The translations under genes were made by a program, and so were the position numbers. This document shows positions 55,774-63,250 of a DNA stretch of 64,000 nt, piece after piece (the first letter of the stretch is position 1; each line of letters starts with the position of its first letter). The notes beneath the pieces are model-generated. The model was not told the DNA's origin and did not search any database. It saw only the letters and a list, made by a program, of their open reading frames with translations. Source of the stretch: Zeimonas arvi (GTDB lineage: Bacteria; Pseudomonadota; Gammaproteobacteria; Burkholderiales; Burkholderiaceae_E); NCBI RefSeq assembly GCF_008039575.1, contig NZ_VDUY01000010.1:1-64000 (forward strand), written 5' to 3'.

Positions 55774-56355
55774 ATGGCGGCGTCCAGACCTTGGCTCTCC
55801 AGACAGATGGCCGTCTGGGCCGCCTTCTTCGGGCGGCGCGAGATGGCCGAGCACTGGTGGTGGCGGCTGCTCGCGGCCAGGCCGGGCGACGTGCACGCCC
55901 TGGCGTCGATCGGTCACCTGCGCGCCGAAGCCGGCGATCCGGCGGGCGCGATCGCCGCGTTCGAGCAGGCGGTCGCCGGTGGGGGGGCTCCGGCCTCGGT
56001 CTGGTTCAACCTCGGATTCATGCGCCAGGAGGCCGGCGATCACGAGCGGGCCATCGAGGCCTTCGATCGGGCGATCGCCGGCGACGAGCGCCTCGACCGC
56101 GCCTGGTACGGCAAGGCGCTGTCGCTGATCAAGCTCGGGCAGATCGAGGAGGCGATCCCGCTGCTCAAGAAGAACACCGAGCTGCAGCCGATGTCGCCCT
56201 TTGGCTGGTACCAGCTCGCGCATGCCTATCACCGGCTCGGGCAGACCGAGCGCGTCGAGAACACGATCCGCAAGCTGGCCGGGTTCGAACCCAAGGTCGC
56301 GAAGCAACTCGAGCGCGAGACCGGGGTCAACGTCGGTGTCGAAGTGCCGTTCTGA
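55774..56355 (+). CDS. tetratricopeptide-repeat protein
   Basis: This is a 193-residue protein with three to four TPR units between about residues 35 and 165, for example ALASIGHLRAEAGDPAGAIAAFEQAV, SVWFNLGFMRQEAGDHERAIEAFDRAI and RAWYGKALSLIKLGQIEEAIPLLKKN. The N-terminus is aromatic and basic, possibly membrane-associating. TPRs bind partner proteins, and the partner here is unknown. The gene follows the small membrane protein gene by 19 bases within the acs-symporter cluster. Confidence 0.88.
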   Translation: MAASRPWLSRQMAVWAAFFGRREMAEHWWWRLLAARPGDVHALASIGHLRAEAGDPAGAIAAFEQAVAGGGAPASVWFNLGFMRQEAGDHERAIEAFDRAIAGDERLDRAWYGKALSLIKLGQIEEAIPLLKKNTELQPMSPFGWYQLAHAYHRLGQTERVENTIRKLAGFEPKVAKQLERETGVNVGVEVPF

Positions 56356-56453
56356 GCAACCGGCGTGAAGCCTTGAATTCTGCGGGCACGACCCGCTTAC
56401 CGGGGAGGAGGAGAGCGTGAGACTGCGTTCGACAACAAGGGGGAGGAGACATC

Positions 56454-56714
56454 ATGCAATTGACGGCTAAACACCAGGAGTACTGGCAGCGGAACCTCAG
56501 GATCACGGGCCTGCTGCTCGCGATCTGGTTCATCGTCACCTTCGTGCTCATCTACGGGGCACGCACGTTGACCTTCAATTTCTTCGGCTGGCCGTTCTCG
56601 TTCTGGGTGGCAGCGCAGGGTGCCCTGCTGGTCTACGTGGGCATCATCATCTACTACGCGCGCTACATGAATCGGCTCGACCGGGAGTACGGCGTCGAGG
56701 AAGGAGAGGAATGA
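56454..56714 (+). CDS. symporter small subunit (DUF4212)
   Basis: This is an 86-residue inner-membrane protein with two helices (about 15-37 and 46-70). The family pattern is YWQRNLRITGLLLAIWFIVTF, then FNFFGWPFSFWVAAQGALLVYVGIIIYYARYMN. DUF4212 proteins are always paired with a sodium/solute symporter of the VC_2705 type, here encoded next with a four-base overlap. A ggggagga site precedes the ATG. Confidence 0.93.
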   Translation: MQLTAKHQEYWQRNLRITGLLLAIWFIVTFVLIYGARTLTFNFFGWPFSFWVAAQGALLVYVGIIIYYARYMNRLDREYGVEEGEE

Positions 56715-58783
56715 TGAGCAGCGTCGCACAGAGCAACAAGGCCTTCAAGGCGCAGCTCAAGAAGGTCTACGGCTTCTACACAGGGGGCTTCGCGATCTTC
56801 GTGATCGCGCTGGCCATTCTCGAGCAGATGGGCCTGCCGCGGGTCATGATCGGCTACGTGTTCCTCATCGCCACCGTGTTGCTGTACGCCGGCATCGGCA
56901 TCATCAGCCGCACCAACGTGGCGGACGAGTACTACGTGGCCGGCCGTCGCGTGCCGGCGGTCTTCAACGGCATGGCGGTGGGCGCCGACTGGATGTCGGC
57001 AGCGTCGTTCATCGGCATGGCCGGCACGCTGTACCTCGCCGGCTTCGGCGGCCTGGCCTTCGTGATGGGCTGGACCGGCGGCTACGTGCTGGTGGCGCTG
57101 CTGCTGGCGCCTTTCCTGAGGAAGTTCGGGCAGTTCACGATCCCCGACTTCCTGGGCGCGCGCTTCGGCGGTCACGTGCCGCGCTTCGTGGGGATCGTCA
57201 TCGCGGTGCTCTGCTCGTTCACTTACGTGGTCGCGCAGATCTACGGCGTGGGCATCATCACGACCCGGCTCACCGGCGTGCAGTTCGAGATCGGGATCTT
57301 CCTCGGCCTGGCCGGCATCCTGGTCTGCTCCTTCCTGGGCGGCATGAAGGCGGTCACCTGGACCCAGGTGGCGCAGTACATCATCCTGATCATCGCCTAC
57401 ATGATCCCGGTAGTCTGGCTGTCGGTGAAGCAGACCGGCTTCCCGATTCCGCAGCTCATCTACGGCCAGCAGCTGACCAAGGTCACGCAGCTCGAGGAGA
57501 AGCTGATCGCCGACCCGAAGGAGCAGGAGGTCAAGAAGATCTTCCTCGACCGTGCGGCGGCAGCCACCGAGAAGCTGAAGGATCCGGCCAAGTCGTTCGC
57601 TGAAGGCAAGGCTGCGCTCGAGGCGGCGGTGGCCACCGCCAGGTCGGGCGGCGACGCCGCGGCGATCAAGAAGGCCGAGGACGCGCTGGCCGCCTACCCG
57701 AAGGACCAGGCTGCCGCGGAGGCTGCCTGGGGCAAGGACAGGGCCGGCGGGGCAAGAGGCGCGCCGCTGTCCAGGCACGCCGAGGCCTTCCCTGGCAAGG
57801 ACGACAATGCGCGGGCGGTGGCTCGGAAGAACTTCCTGGCGCTGGTCTTCTGCCTGATGGTCGGCACGGCAGCACTGCCGCATATCCTGATGCGGTACTA
57901 CACGACGCCGTCGGTGCGCGAGGCGAGGAACTCGGTCGCCTGGTCGTTGTTCTTCATCCTGCTGCTCTACCTGACCGCGCCGGCCCTGGCGGTCCTGGTG
58001 AAGTACGTGGTCTACAACGACCTGGTCGGAACCGCCTTCGCGGAGCTGCCTCGCTGGGTGCAGTCGTGGACCAGAGTCGATCCAGGCTTGCTGTCGATCG
58101 CGGACGTCAACGGTGACGGTGTCGTTCAGCGTGCCGAGATCGCGATCGGCGGGGACATCGTCGTGCTGGCCACGCCGGAGATCGCCGGGCTGCCCTACGT
58201 GATCTCGGGCCTGGTGGCCGCAGGCGGTCTGGCGGCGGCGCTGTCCACCGCCGACGGCCTGCTGCTGACGATCGCCAACGCGCTGTCGCACGATCTCTAC
58301 TACAAGATGATCGACCCGAACGCGCCGACGGCCCGCCGTGTGCTGATGTCCAAGATGCTGCTGCTGGTCGTGGCGGTCCTCGCTGCGCTGGTCGCTTCGC
58401 AGAAACCGGCCGACATCCTGTTCCTGGTGTCCGCCGCGTTCTCCTTCGCCGCCGCGGGGTTCTTCCCGGCGCTGGTGATGGGCATCTTCTGGAAGCGCAC
58501 CACGGGCATCGCGGCAACGTTGGGCATGATCGCCGGCTTCGGCGTCACGTTCTACTACATGATCCTGAACCAGCCCTGGTTGCGCGAGATCTTCCTCGAC
58601 ATCCCGCGCTCGGCGCCGATCACGAACCTGTGGTGGGACATCCAGCCGATCTCGGCCGGACTGTTCGGCGTGCCGCTGGGCTTCATCGTGATCATTCTCG
58701 TCTCGCTGGTCACTCCGGCGCCGGACAAAAAGACGCAGGAGCTGGTGGAGCATGTTCGCTACCCGAACCTGAAACCGGCCTGA
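56711..58783 (+). CDS. VC_2705-type sodium/solute symporter (monocarboxylate uptake)
   Basis: This is an SSS-family permease of 690 residues, related to ActP, probably importing acetate or other short monocarboxylates with Na+. Conserved parts are DEYYVAGRRVPAVFNGMAVGADWMSAASFIGMAG at about 75-108 and SGLVAAGGLAAALSTADGLLLTIANALSHDLYY near 500. A hydrophilic Ala/Lys-rich insert lies at about 250-375. A canonical EF-hand-like loop DVNGDGVVQRAE lies near residues 464-475, in the loop after a membrane helix. It overlaps the DUF4212 gene by four bases and ends the acs cluster. Confidence 0.93.
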   Translation: MMSSVAQSNKAFKAQLKKVYGFYTGGFAIFVIALAILEQMGLPRVMIGYVFLIATVLLYAGIGIISRTNVADEYYVAGRRVPAVFNGMAVGADWMSAASFIGMAGTLYLAGFGGLAFVMGWTGGYVLVALLLAPFLRKFGQFTIPDFLGARFGGHVPRFVGIVIAVLCSFTYVVAQIYGVGIITTRLTGVQFEIGIFLGLAGILVCSFLGGMKAVTWTQVAQYIILIIAYMIPVVWLSVKQTGFPIPQLIYGQQLTKVTQLEEKLIADPKEQEVKKIFLDRAAAATEKLKDPAKSFAEGKAALEAAVATARSGGDAAAIKKAEDALAAYPKDQAAAEAAWGKDRAGGARGAPLSRHAEAFPGKDDNARAVARKNFLALVFCLMVGTAALPHILMRYYTTPSVREARNSVAWSLFFILLLYLTAPALAVLVKYVVYNDLVGTAFAELPRWVQSWTRVDPGLLSIADVNGDGVVQRAEIAIGGDIVVLATPEIAGLPYVISGLVAAGGLAAALSTADGLLLTIANALSHDLYYKMIDPNAPTARRVLMSKMLLLVVAVLAALVASQKPADILFLVSAAFSFAAAGFFPALVMGIFWKRTTGIAATLGMIAGFGVTFYYMILNQPWLREIFLDIPRSAPITNLWWDIQPISAGLFGVPLGFIVIILVSLVTPAPDKKTQELVEHVRYPNLKPA

Positions 58784-58837
58784 CGAAGGTCGTGCCGCCC
58801 GGTGCCGCTCGCGGCGCCGTGGCGGCGGTTCGAATCC

Positions 58838-58866
58838 GGGCCGGCCTTGTGCCGGCCCTTCTCTTT
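58838..58866 (+). terminator. terminator after the acs-symporter cluster
   Basis: An 8-bp stem gggccggc / gccggccc with loop cttgt is followed by ttctcttt. It lies 55 bases after the symporter stop and 57 bases before tRNA-Ser. Confidence 0.8.
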
Positions 58867-58923
58867 GGTGCGCCGCAGGTCGCCTCCAGGGGCGTGTCGC
58901 GATTTGCTAGAATGTCGGGTTCC

Positions 58924-59014
58924 GGAGGGATGGATGAGTGGTTTAAGTCGCACGCCTGGAAAGCGTGTAAGGGTTAACAGCCCTTCGGGGGTTCGAATCC
59001 CCCTCCCTCCGCCA
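58924..59014 (+). tRNA. tRNA-Ser(GGA)
   Basis: This is a complete 91-nt class II tRNA with encoded CCA. The acceptor stem is ggaggga/tccctcc with discriminator G. The anticodon loop is cctggaaag with anticodon GGA. A long variable arm (aagggttaacagccctt) precedes the T arm gggggttcgaatccccc. The integrase gene begins 175 bases downstream, so the 3' end of this tRNA is the probable attachment site of the following element. Confidence 0.96.
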
Positions 59015-59189
59015 GTTAGATTCCCGGCATAGCTCGGGAAAGTTCGCAGTAGTTGCACTAAGCCATTGATAGATATGGGTTTCCCGAGTCCACGCATCCC
59101 TTCCTAGTCCGCCATAGTCCCGCGTCAGTTCGCCCTGATGCGCGGAAATTTTGGGGAACGGGAAGGGGATTGGAACAAGGGGAATCCTC

Positions 59190-60470
59190 ATGGCTGCGAT
59201 CCACAAGCTGGCCGCTCGGTCAGTCTTTACCGCTGGCATCGGTAAGCACGCCGACGGCGGCAATCTCTACCTCATCGTCAAGCCGACCGGCGCCTCATGG
59301 GTGTTCCGGTACACGGCGCCATCCGGTCGGCAACGGGAGATGGGGCTCGGGCCTTGCCTGCGCGACACGCAGGCGGCGGCGGGCGCGAGCCTGACCCGAG
59401 CACGCAAGGCGGCCGGGAAGGCCCGCGAGGTGCTCGACGCGGGCGGCGACCCGCTGGAAGTCCGCCGCGTCGAGCGCGAGGCGGCGAAGGCGGCCGACGA
59501 GGCCGCCAAAGCCGAGAAGCAACGCGACCGGGCGACGCTGGCGCGGGTGGCACGCGAGTACCACGAGCGGGTGATCGAGCCGACTAAGACGGCCAAACAC
59601 GGGGCGCAATGGATTGCCAGCCTCGAAAACCACGTCCCGCCCGCGATTTGGCATAAGCCAATCGCCGACGTGAGCGCCCCCGAGTTGCTCGACTGGCTGA
59701 TTAGCCTTCAAGCCAAAGTTCCCGAAACCGCGTCGCGCATCCGGCAGCGGCTCGAAGTGGTGTTCGACGATGCCGAGTTTCGCGGGGTTTCGGCTGGCAA
59801 CCCGGCGCGGGCCTTGCGGCGCAAGCTCACCGAGGCGAGCAAGCGGCGCGAGCGAGGACACTTCGCCGCGCTCGATTGGCAAGCCGTGCCGGCCTTCATG
59901 GCCGACCTTCGCGGACGCGAGGCGATCGCCGCGCGAGCGTTGGAGTTCGCCATCCTGACCGCAGCGCGAACCGGCGAGGTGATCGGCGCGGCATGGGATG
60001 AGTTCGACCTCGACGCGGCAAAGTGGGTCGTGCCTGCGAGCCGAATGAAGGCCGGCGAAGAACACGAGGTGCCTCTCTCCGAGCGCGCGGTCGAGATTGT
60101 TCGGGCTATGCGCGCGATCCGGCACCCCGAGCAAAGGCACGTCTTTCGTTCGCCGCAGTCGCATGAGCGCCCGTTGTCGAATATGGGCATGTTGACCTTG
60201 CTTCGCCGCATGGGGCGAGCCGACGAGACGACGGTTCACGGCTTGGCGCGCGCCTCGTTCTCGACATGGGCGAATGAAACCGGCGCGGCGCGCCCCGACG
60301 TGATCGAGGCTTGCCTCGCGCACCGGGAGGCCGACCTCGTGCGGCGTGCCTACAGCCGCGCTAAGTTCGCGGCCGAGCGGCGGGCGTTGCTTGATGCGTG
60401 GGCGCGCTACTGCGCGGGCGAGCAACCGGCGACGGCGGAGGTGATCGAGTTCAAGCGGGGGAGCGCATGA
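59190..60470 (+). CDS. P4-type tyrosine integrase
   Basis: This 426-residue recombinase integrates and excises the element at tRNA-Ser. The N-terminal DUF4102 arm-binding region has DGGNLYLIVKPTGASWVFRY and EMGLGP at about 20-70. A SAM-like core-binding domain spans about 110-210. The catalytic domain has R in TAARTGEVIGAAWDEFD, the HGLARASFSTWA box, CLAHREADLVRRAY and the nucleophile Tyr in AYSRAKFAAERRALLDAWA. The Met at 59190 is chosen because agggga lies nine bases upstream, and the frame extends 13 codons further. The stop overlaps the next start (atga). Confidence 0.93.
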   Translation: MAAIHKLAARSVFTAGIGKHADGGNLYLIVKPTGASWVFRYTAPSGRQREMGLGPCLRDTQAAAGASLTRARKAAGKAREVLDAGGDPLEVRRVEREAAKAADEAAKAEKQRDRATLARVAREYHERVIEPTKTAKHGAQWIASLENHVPPAIWHKPIADVSAPELLDWLISLQAKVPETASRIRQRLEVVFDDAEFRGVSAGNPARALRRKLTEASKRRERGHFAALDWQAVPAFMADLRGREAIAARALEFAILTAARTGEVIGAAWDEFDLDAAKWVVPASRMKAGEEHEVPLSERAVEIVRAMRAIRHPEQRHVFRSPQSHERPLSNMGMLTLLRRMGRADETTVHGLARASFSTWANETGAARPDVIEACLAHREADLVRRAYSRAKFAAERRALLDAWARYCAGEQPATAEVIEFKRGSA

Positions 60471-61033
60471 ACCCGGCGACCGGGGCGCCGTGGGCGCTGT
60501 CGGAAGCCGCGCGCGCCGAAATCTTGCGCGTGCTGAGGCGCGACAAGGACGCGGGCAACTGGCATCTGCCGGCCGTCGTGGCGTTGATCGACAAGGCGGC
60601 GGCCGAGTACCGGCGCTTGATCGGCGATCAGTTCCCCGATCGTGGCCGGCGCACGCTTGAGGCCGAGGCGCAGCGGCGCCCGGACGGGTTCGCGGCGGCG
60701 GCGCTCGCGTTCGACGAGCGCGCGACCGCGAGCCGAGGGCGTGGCCGTCCGACGATGACGCGAGAGCGATGGGCGCTCGTTCATGCGATCCGCCGGGCGC
60801 TGCCGGGCATGATGGGTCGGAAGGGTAGACACGGCGCGCTCGCGCTGTCGCCGAAATCGACCTTCGTGCAGATTCTCGGCGTCGCGCTTCACGAGATCGA
60901 CCCGGAGATCCACAAAGACGCCTACAAGTTCGCGCGGCGCGTGCTCGGCGAACCGCCCCCGCCGGTGACTCGTCTTGAGCCGGCCGTCATGGCCGATCTC
61001 TTGCGCGGGAGGGAATTTTTCGCCCAAAAATAG
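60467..61033 (+). CDS. hypothetical protein of the integrative element
   Basis: This is a soluble basic protein of 188 residues that I do not recognise. It begins MNPATGAPWALSEAARAEILRVLRRDKD and has a low-complexity Ala/Arg centre (FAAAALAFDERATASRGRGRPTMTRERW). The C-terminal half is helical (FVQILGVALHEIDPEIHKDAYKFARRVLGE). The start overlaps the integrase stop by four bases, so it is translated with the integrase. It might be a DNA-binding accessory protein, from charge and position only. Confidence 0.7.
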   Translation: MNPATGAPWALSEAARAEILRVLRRDKDAGNWHLPAVVALIDKAAAEYRRLIGDQFPDRGRRTLEAEAQRRPDGFAAAALAFDERATASRGRGRPTMTRERWALVHAIRRALPGMMGRKGRHGALALSPKSTFVQILGVALHEIDPEIHKDAYKFARRVLGEPPPPVTRLEPAVMADLLRGREFFAQK

Positions 61034-61036
61034 AAA

Positions 61037-61094
61037 CGGGGTGCGGGTGTAGCCAAATGCTCGGAAGCGAACTACTCCGAGCTAGGGCACCCCG
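61037..61094 (+). promoter_or_regulatory. structured leader before the AlpA-like gene
   Basis: Outer 8-bp arms cggggtgc (61037-61044) and gcaccccg (61087-61094) enclose a second hairpin ctcgga / tccgag (about 61059-61080). Together they fill the 63-base gap between the unknown ORF and the AlpA-like gene and end two bases before its ATG. The structure could hide the ribosome site or be an operator. Confidence 0.5.
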
Positions 61095-61096
61095 CC

Positions 61097-61435
61097 ATGA
61101 ACAAGCCAATCTTGGTCACCGCCGCCGACGCATCGGCCCTCCTGTCCGTCGGCGAAACCCGCTTCTATCAACTGCGCGCCGAGCGAGCCGACTTCCCCAC
61201 GCCGGTCATGCTCGGGCCTCGCTGCATTCGCTACCGCACCGCCGACATTGAGGCCTTCGTCGAGAGGTTGGCAAGCGAGTCGGCGCCGCAGCCTGAGCCC
61301 GTACAACTGGCCGCCGGCCGTTCGCGAGGCCAAGCGCGGCGGAAGGGCCGTCTGCCGTTCCCCGCGCAGGACATGGGCTGCGAGGACGATGTGCGGCCGA
61401 TCCCCACGCCAGCCCCCGCCGAGGTGTCGGCGTGA
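61097..61435 (+). CDS. AlpA/excisionase-like helix-turn-helix regulator
   Basis: This is a 112-residue protein. The N-terminal 60 residues form a MerR-like winged HTH of the AlpA/Xis kind: LVTAADASALLSVGETRFYQLRAERADFPTPVMLGPRCIRYRTADIEAFVERL. The C-terminal 50 residues are Pro/Arg-rich and look disordered. Such proteins control integrase expression or bend DNA for excision. Its position after the integrase and before the ATPase gene fits that use. The start lies at the base of a hairpin. Confidence 0.85.
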   Translation: MNKPILVTAADASALLSVGETRFYQLRAERADFPTPVMLGPRCIRYRTADIEAFVERLASESAPQPEPVQLAAGRSRGQARRKGRLPFPAQDMGCEDDVRPIPTPAPAEVSA

Positions 61436-61692
61436 GTGCGCTTCTAACCGGGCACTTCGATCCGACTGCGATCAATGCCGTCGTCGCTGGCGAGCAAGAC
61501 GCCGAGCGTCTGTTGCGCCGGATCGCTACTGGCGTCGCTGGCCCGGATGATCTCTGCAACCTGATGGCCGCAGCCGCTGCCGGCGCGGTGGAAGCGTCGG
61601 GGCCGATCGCTGTCGATCCGCGCTTTCGCGCAATTGCGAGGCGGCTCCAAAAGCGAATCGAAGTCGCCGAGGCCGAGGCCGGAAAGCGGTGA
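61432..61692 (+). CDS. small hypothetical protein of the integrative element
   Basis: This is an 86-residue protein starting with GTG at 61432, overlapping the previous stop by four bases and the next start likewise. It is Ala-rich and predicted helical (AINAVVAGEQDAERLLRRIATGVAGPDDL, then FRAIARRLQKRIEVAEAEAGKR). No family is recognised. The tight coupling on both sides argues that it is a real gene. Confidence 0.65.
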   Translation: MSALLTGHFDPTAINAVVAGEQDAERLLRRIATGVAGPDDLCNLMAAAAAGAVEASGPIAVDPRFRAIARRLQKRIEVAEAEAGKR

Positions 61693-63044
61693 TGCGGTTG
61701 CTCGACCACGAACGCGATGCGCTCTTGGTGCCGGGCGCGTCGTGGATTCCGGGTTTGGTGGCGGACGAACCGCCGCCCGCTTCGGCGCGCGACGATTGGA
61801 GTCTTGCCGATCAGATCGAGGCGGCCGCAATGCTGGTATCTGACGCGATCCGCGATCGGGCCGACGAACCGGCGCGCGTCTTTCGGGCGCTGACCTCATG
61901 GCGTCTGCTGCGGAAGCATGACCGCGCGATGTTCGACGGACTGATTGCCCAACTCGATCGCGATGCGCGCGCGGTACTGCTGCGGCGCCTCGCCGTGCCC
62001 GAAGGCGATACCCCGGCAGACGGGCGCGCGCCGTTTCGGGTGCTGACGGCGGCCGATCTCGCGACGCTGCCTCGGGCTCGCGATCGGGTGCGCGGCGTGC
62101 TGCCAGCCGAGGGCATGGCCGCAATCTATGGGCCAGCGGGCAGCGGAAAGACGTTTCTCGCGCTCGACTTGCTCGCCGCAGTCTCGGACGGCCGCGAGTG
62201 GTTCGGGCACCGGGTCGAGTCCTGCCCCGTGGTGTACGTCGCCCTCGAAGGCGAGGCAGGCATCGCGCAGCGATTGAAGGCTTACAGCGAGCGGCACGGG
62301 CAGGCACCGTCCGGGCTCCGGTTCATCTTGGAGCCGTTCGCGTTGCTCGAAGGCGGCGACGTGGCCGAGCTTGCCCAAGCGGTTCGGGCCGCCGGGTGCG
62401 CGGAGGGCATCGTCGCAATCGACACTCTGAACCGTGCCGCGCCCGGCGCCGACGAGAACGACTCGCGCGACATGGGGCGAATCATCGCGGGCGCGAAGGC
62501 GCTGCAATCGGCGCTCGGTGGGCTTGTGTTGCTGGTGCATCACGCCGGCAAGGACACGACGCGCGGGCTGCGCGGGCACTCATCCCTGATGGCCGCTCTC
62601 GACGCTGTGATCGAGGTGTCGCGCGACGGCGAGCGGCGCGAGTGGCGCGTCGCGAAGTCGAAGGACGGGCCCGACGGGGCGACCCATCCCTTCCGCCTTT
62701 CCGTGGTCGAGCTTGGCAGCGATGGCGAGCCGATCACGTCGTGCGTCGTCGAGCCCGAGCAGTCGCCGTCCGAAGCGGTGCGCCGCGTGAAGGTGCCGCA
62801 GGGCGGCAATCAACGCATCGTTTGGGATGCGCTCGGCGAAGTGCTTCGCAACGCATCCGAATTCGGGCAGGCAGGCGCGCCACCGGGTCGGCCGTGCATC
62901 CGGATCGAGGCGGCAATCGAACGTTGCCGGGGCCGGCTTACATGCTCGCCGGATCGTCAGACCGAACGCGCTCGCGAGGCGATAACCGGGCTTGTGAATC
63001 GCGGCGCGCTGACGCTGCGCGATGGGTGGCTATGGGCAACTTGA
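61689..63044 (+). CDS. AAA/RepA-like ATPase (AAA_25)
   Basis: This 451-residue protein has a RecA-like hexameric helicase/ATPase core of the RepA (AAA_25) kind found in phages and islands. Walker A YGPAGSGKTFLALDLL is at about 147-162, VVYVALEGEAG near 183, Walker B EGIVAIDTLNRAAPG near 240, and the sensor segment LVLLVHHAGKDTTRGLRGHSSL near 278. The N-terminal 130 residues are unrecognised, and the C-terminal 90 may form a winged helix (REAITGLVNRGALTLRDGWLW). It probably supports replication of the element. GTG 61689 or ATG 61692 is the start. Confidence 0.85.
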   Translation: MMRLLDHERDALLVPGASWIPGLVADEPPPASARDDWSLADQIEAAAMLVSDAIRDRADEPARVFRALTSWRLLRKHDRAMFDGLIAQLDRDARAVLLRRLAVPEGDTPADGRAPFRVLTAADLATLPRARDRVRGVLPAEGMAAIYGPAGSGKTFLALDLLAAVSDGREWFGHRVESCPVVYVALEGEAGIAQRLKAYSERHGQAPSGLRFILEPFALLEGGDVAELAQAVRAAGCAEGIVAIDTLNRAAPGADENDSRDMGRIIAGAKALQSALGGLVLLVHHAGKDTTRGLRGHSSLMAALDAVIEVSRDGERREWRVAKSKDGPDGATHPFRLSVVELGSDGEPITSCVVEPEQSPSEAVRRVKVPQGGNQRIVWDALGEVLRNASEFGQAGAPPGRPCIRIEAAIERCRGRLTCSPDRQTERAREAITGLVNRGALTLRDGWLWAT

Positions 63045-63045
63045 A

Positions 63046-63125
63046 TCCCCGAAATTCCCCGAAATCCCCGGAAACGGGGAAGTCCGGGCCCGAAATTCCC
63101 CGCCGCCCCTATAAGGGGCGGGGAA
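63046..63125 (+). repeat. iteron-like 10-bp tandem repeats plus hairpin
   Basis: The decamer tccccgaaat occurs at 63046-63055 and 63056-63065, followed by the variant ccccggaaac and a further cccgaaatt at 63089-63097. A strong imperfect hairpin (ttccccgccgcccct / aggggcggggaa) spans 63096-63125. This lies in the 206-base gap directly after the RepA-like ATPase gene, where an origin or operator would be expected. I see no gene between 63045 and 63250. Confidence 0.65.
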
Positions 63126-63250
63126 GTTCGGGGAAAGGTTTCCGGGGAGCGGTGAGGGTTGGATTGGGGGCTGAGAGCGGTAGGTGTCGGAGGCCGTGCA
63201 ACCGCGCGGCAGCCGGCGGATGACCTGTCTTTAGAACTGAGGAAATGAAC

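Noticed and set aside
58821-58845. A T-arm-like sequence (cggttcgaatccg) suggesting a second tRNA or tRNA fragment
   Set aside because: Only three base pairs support the arm, no acceptor or anticodon arm surrounds it, and it merges into a clear terminator.
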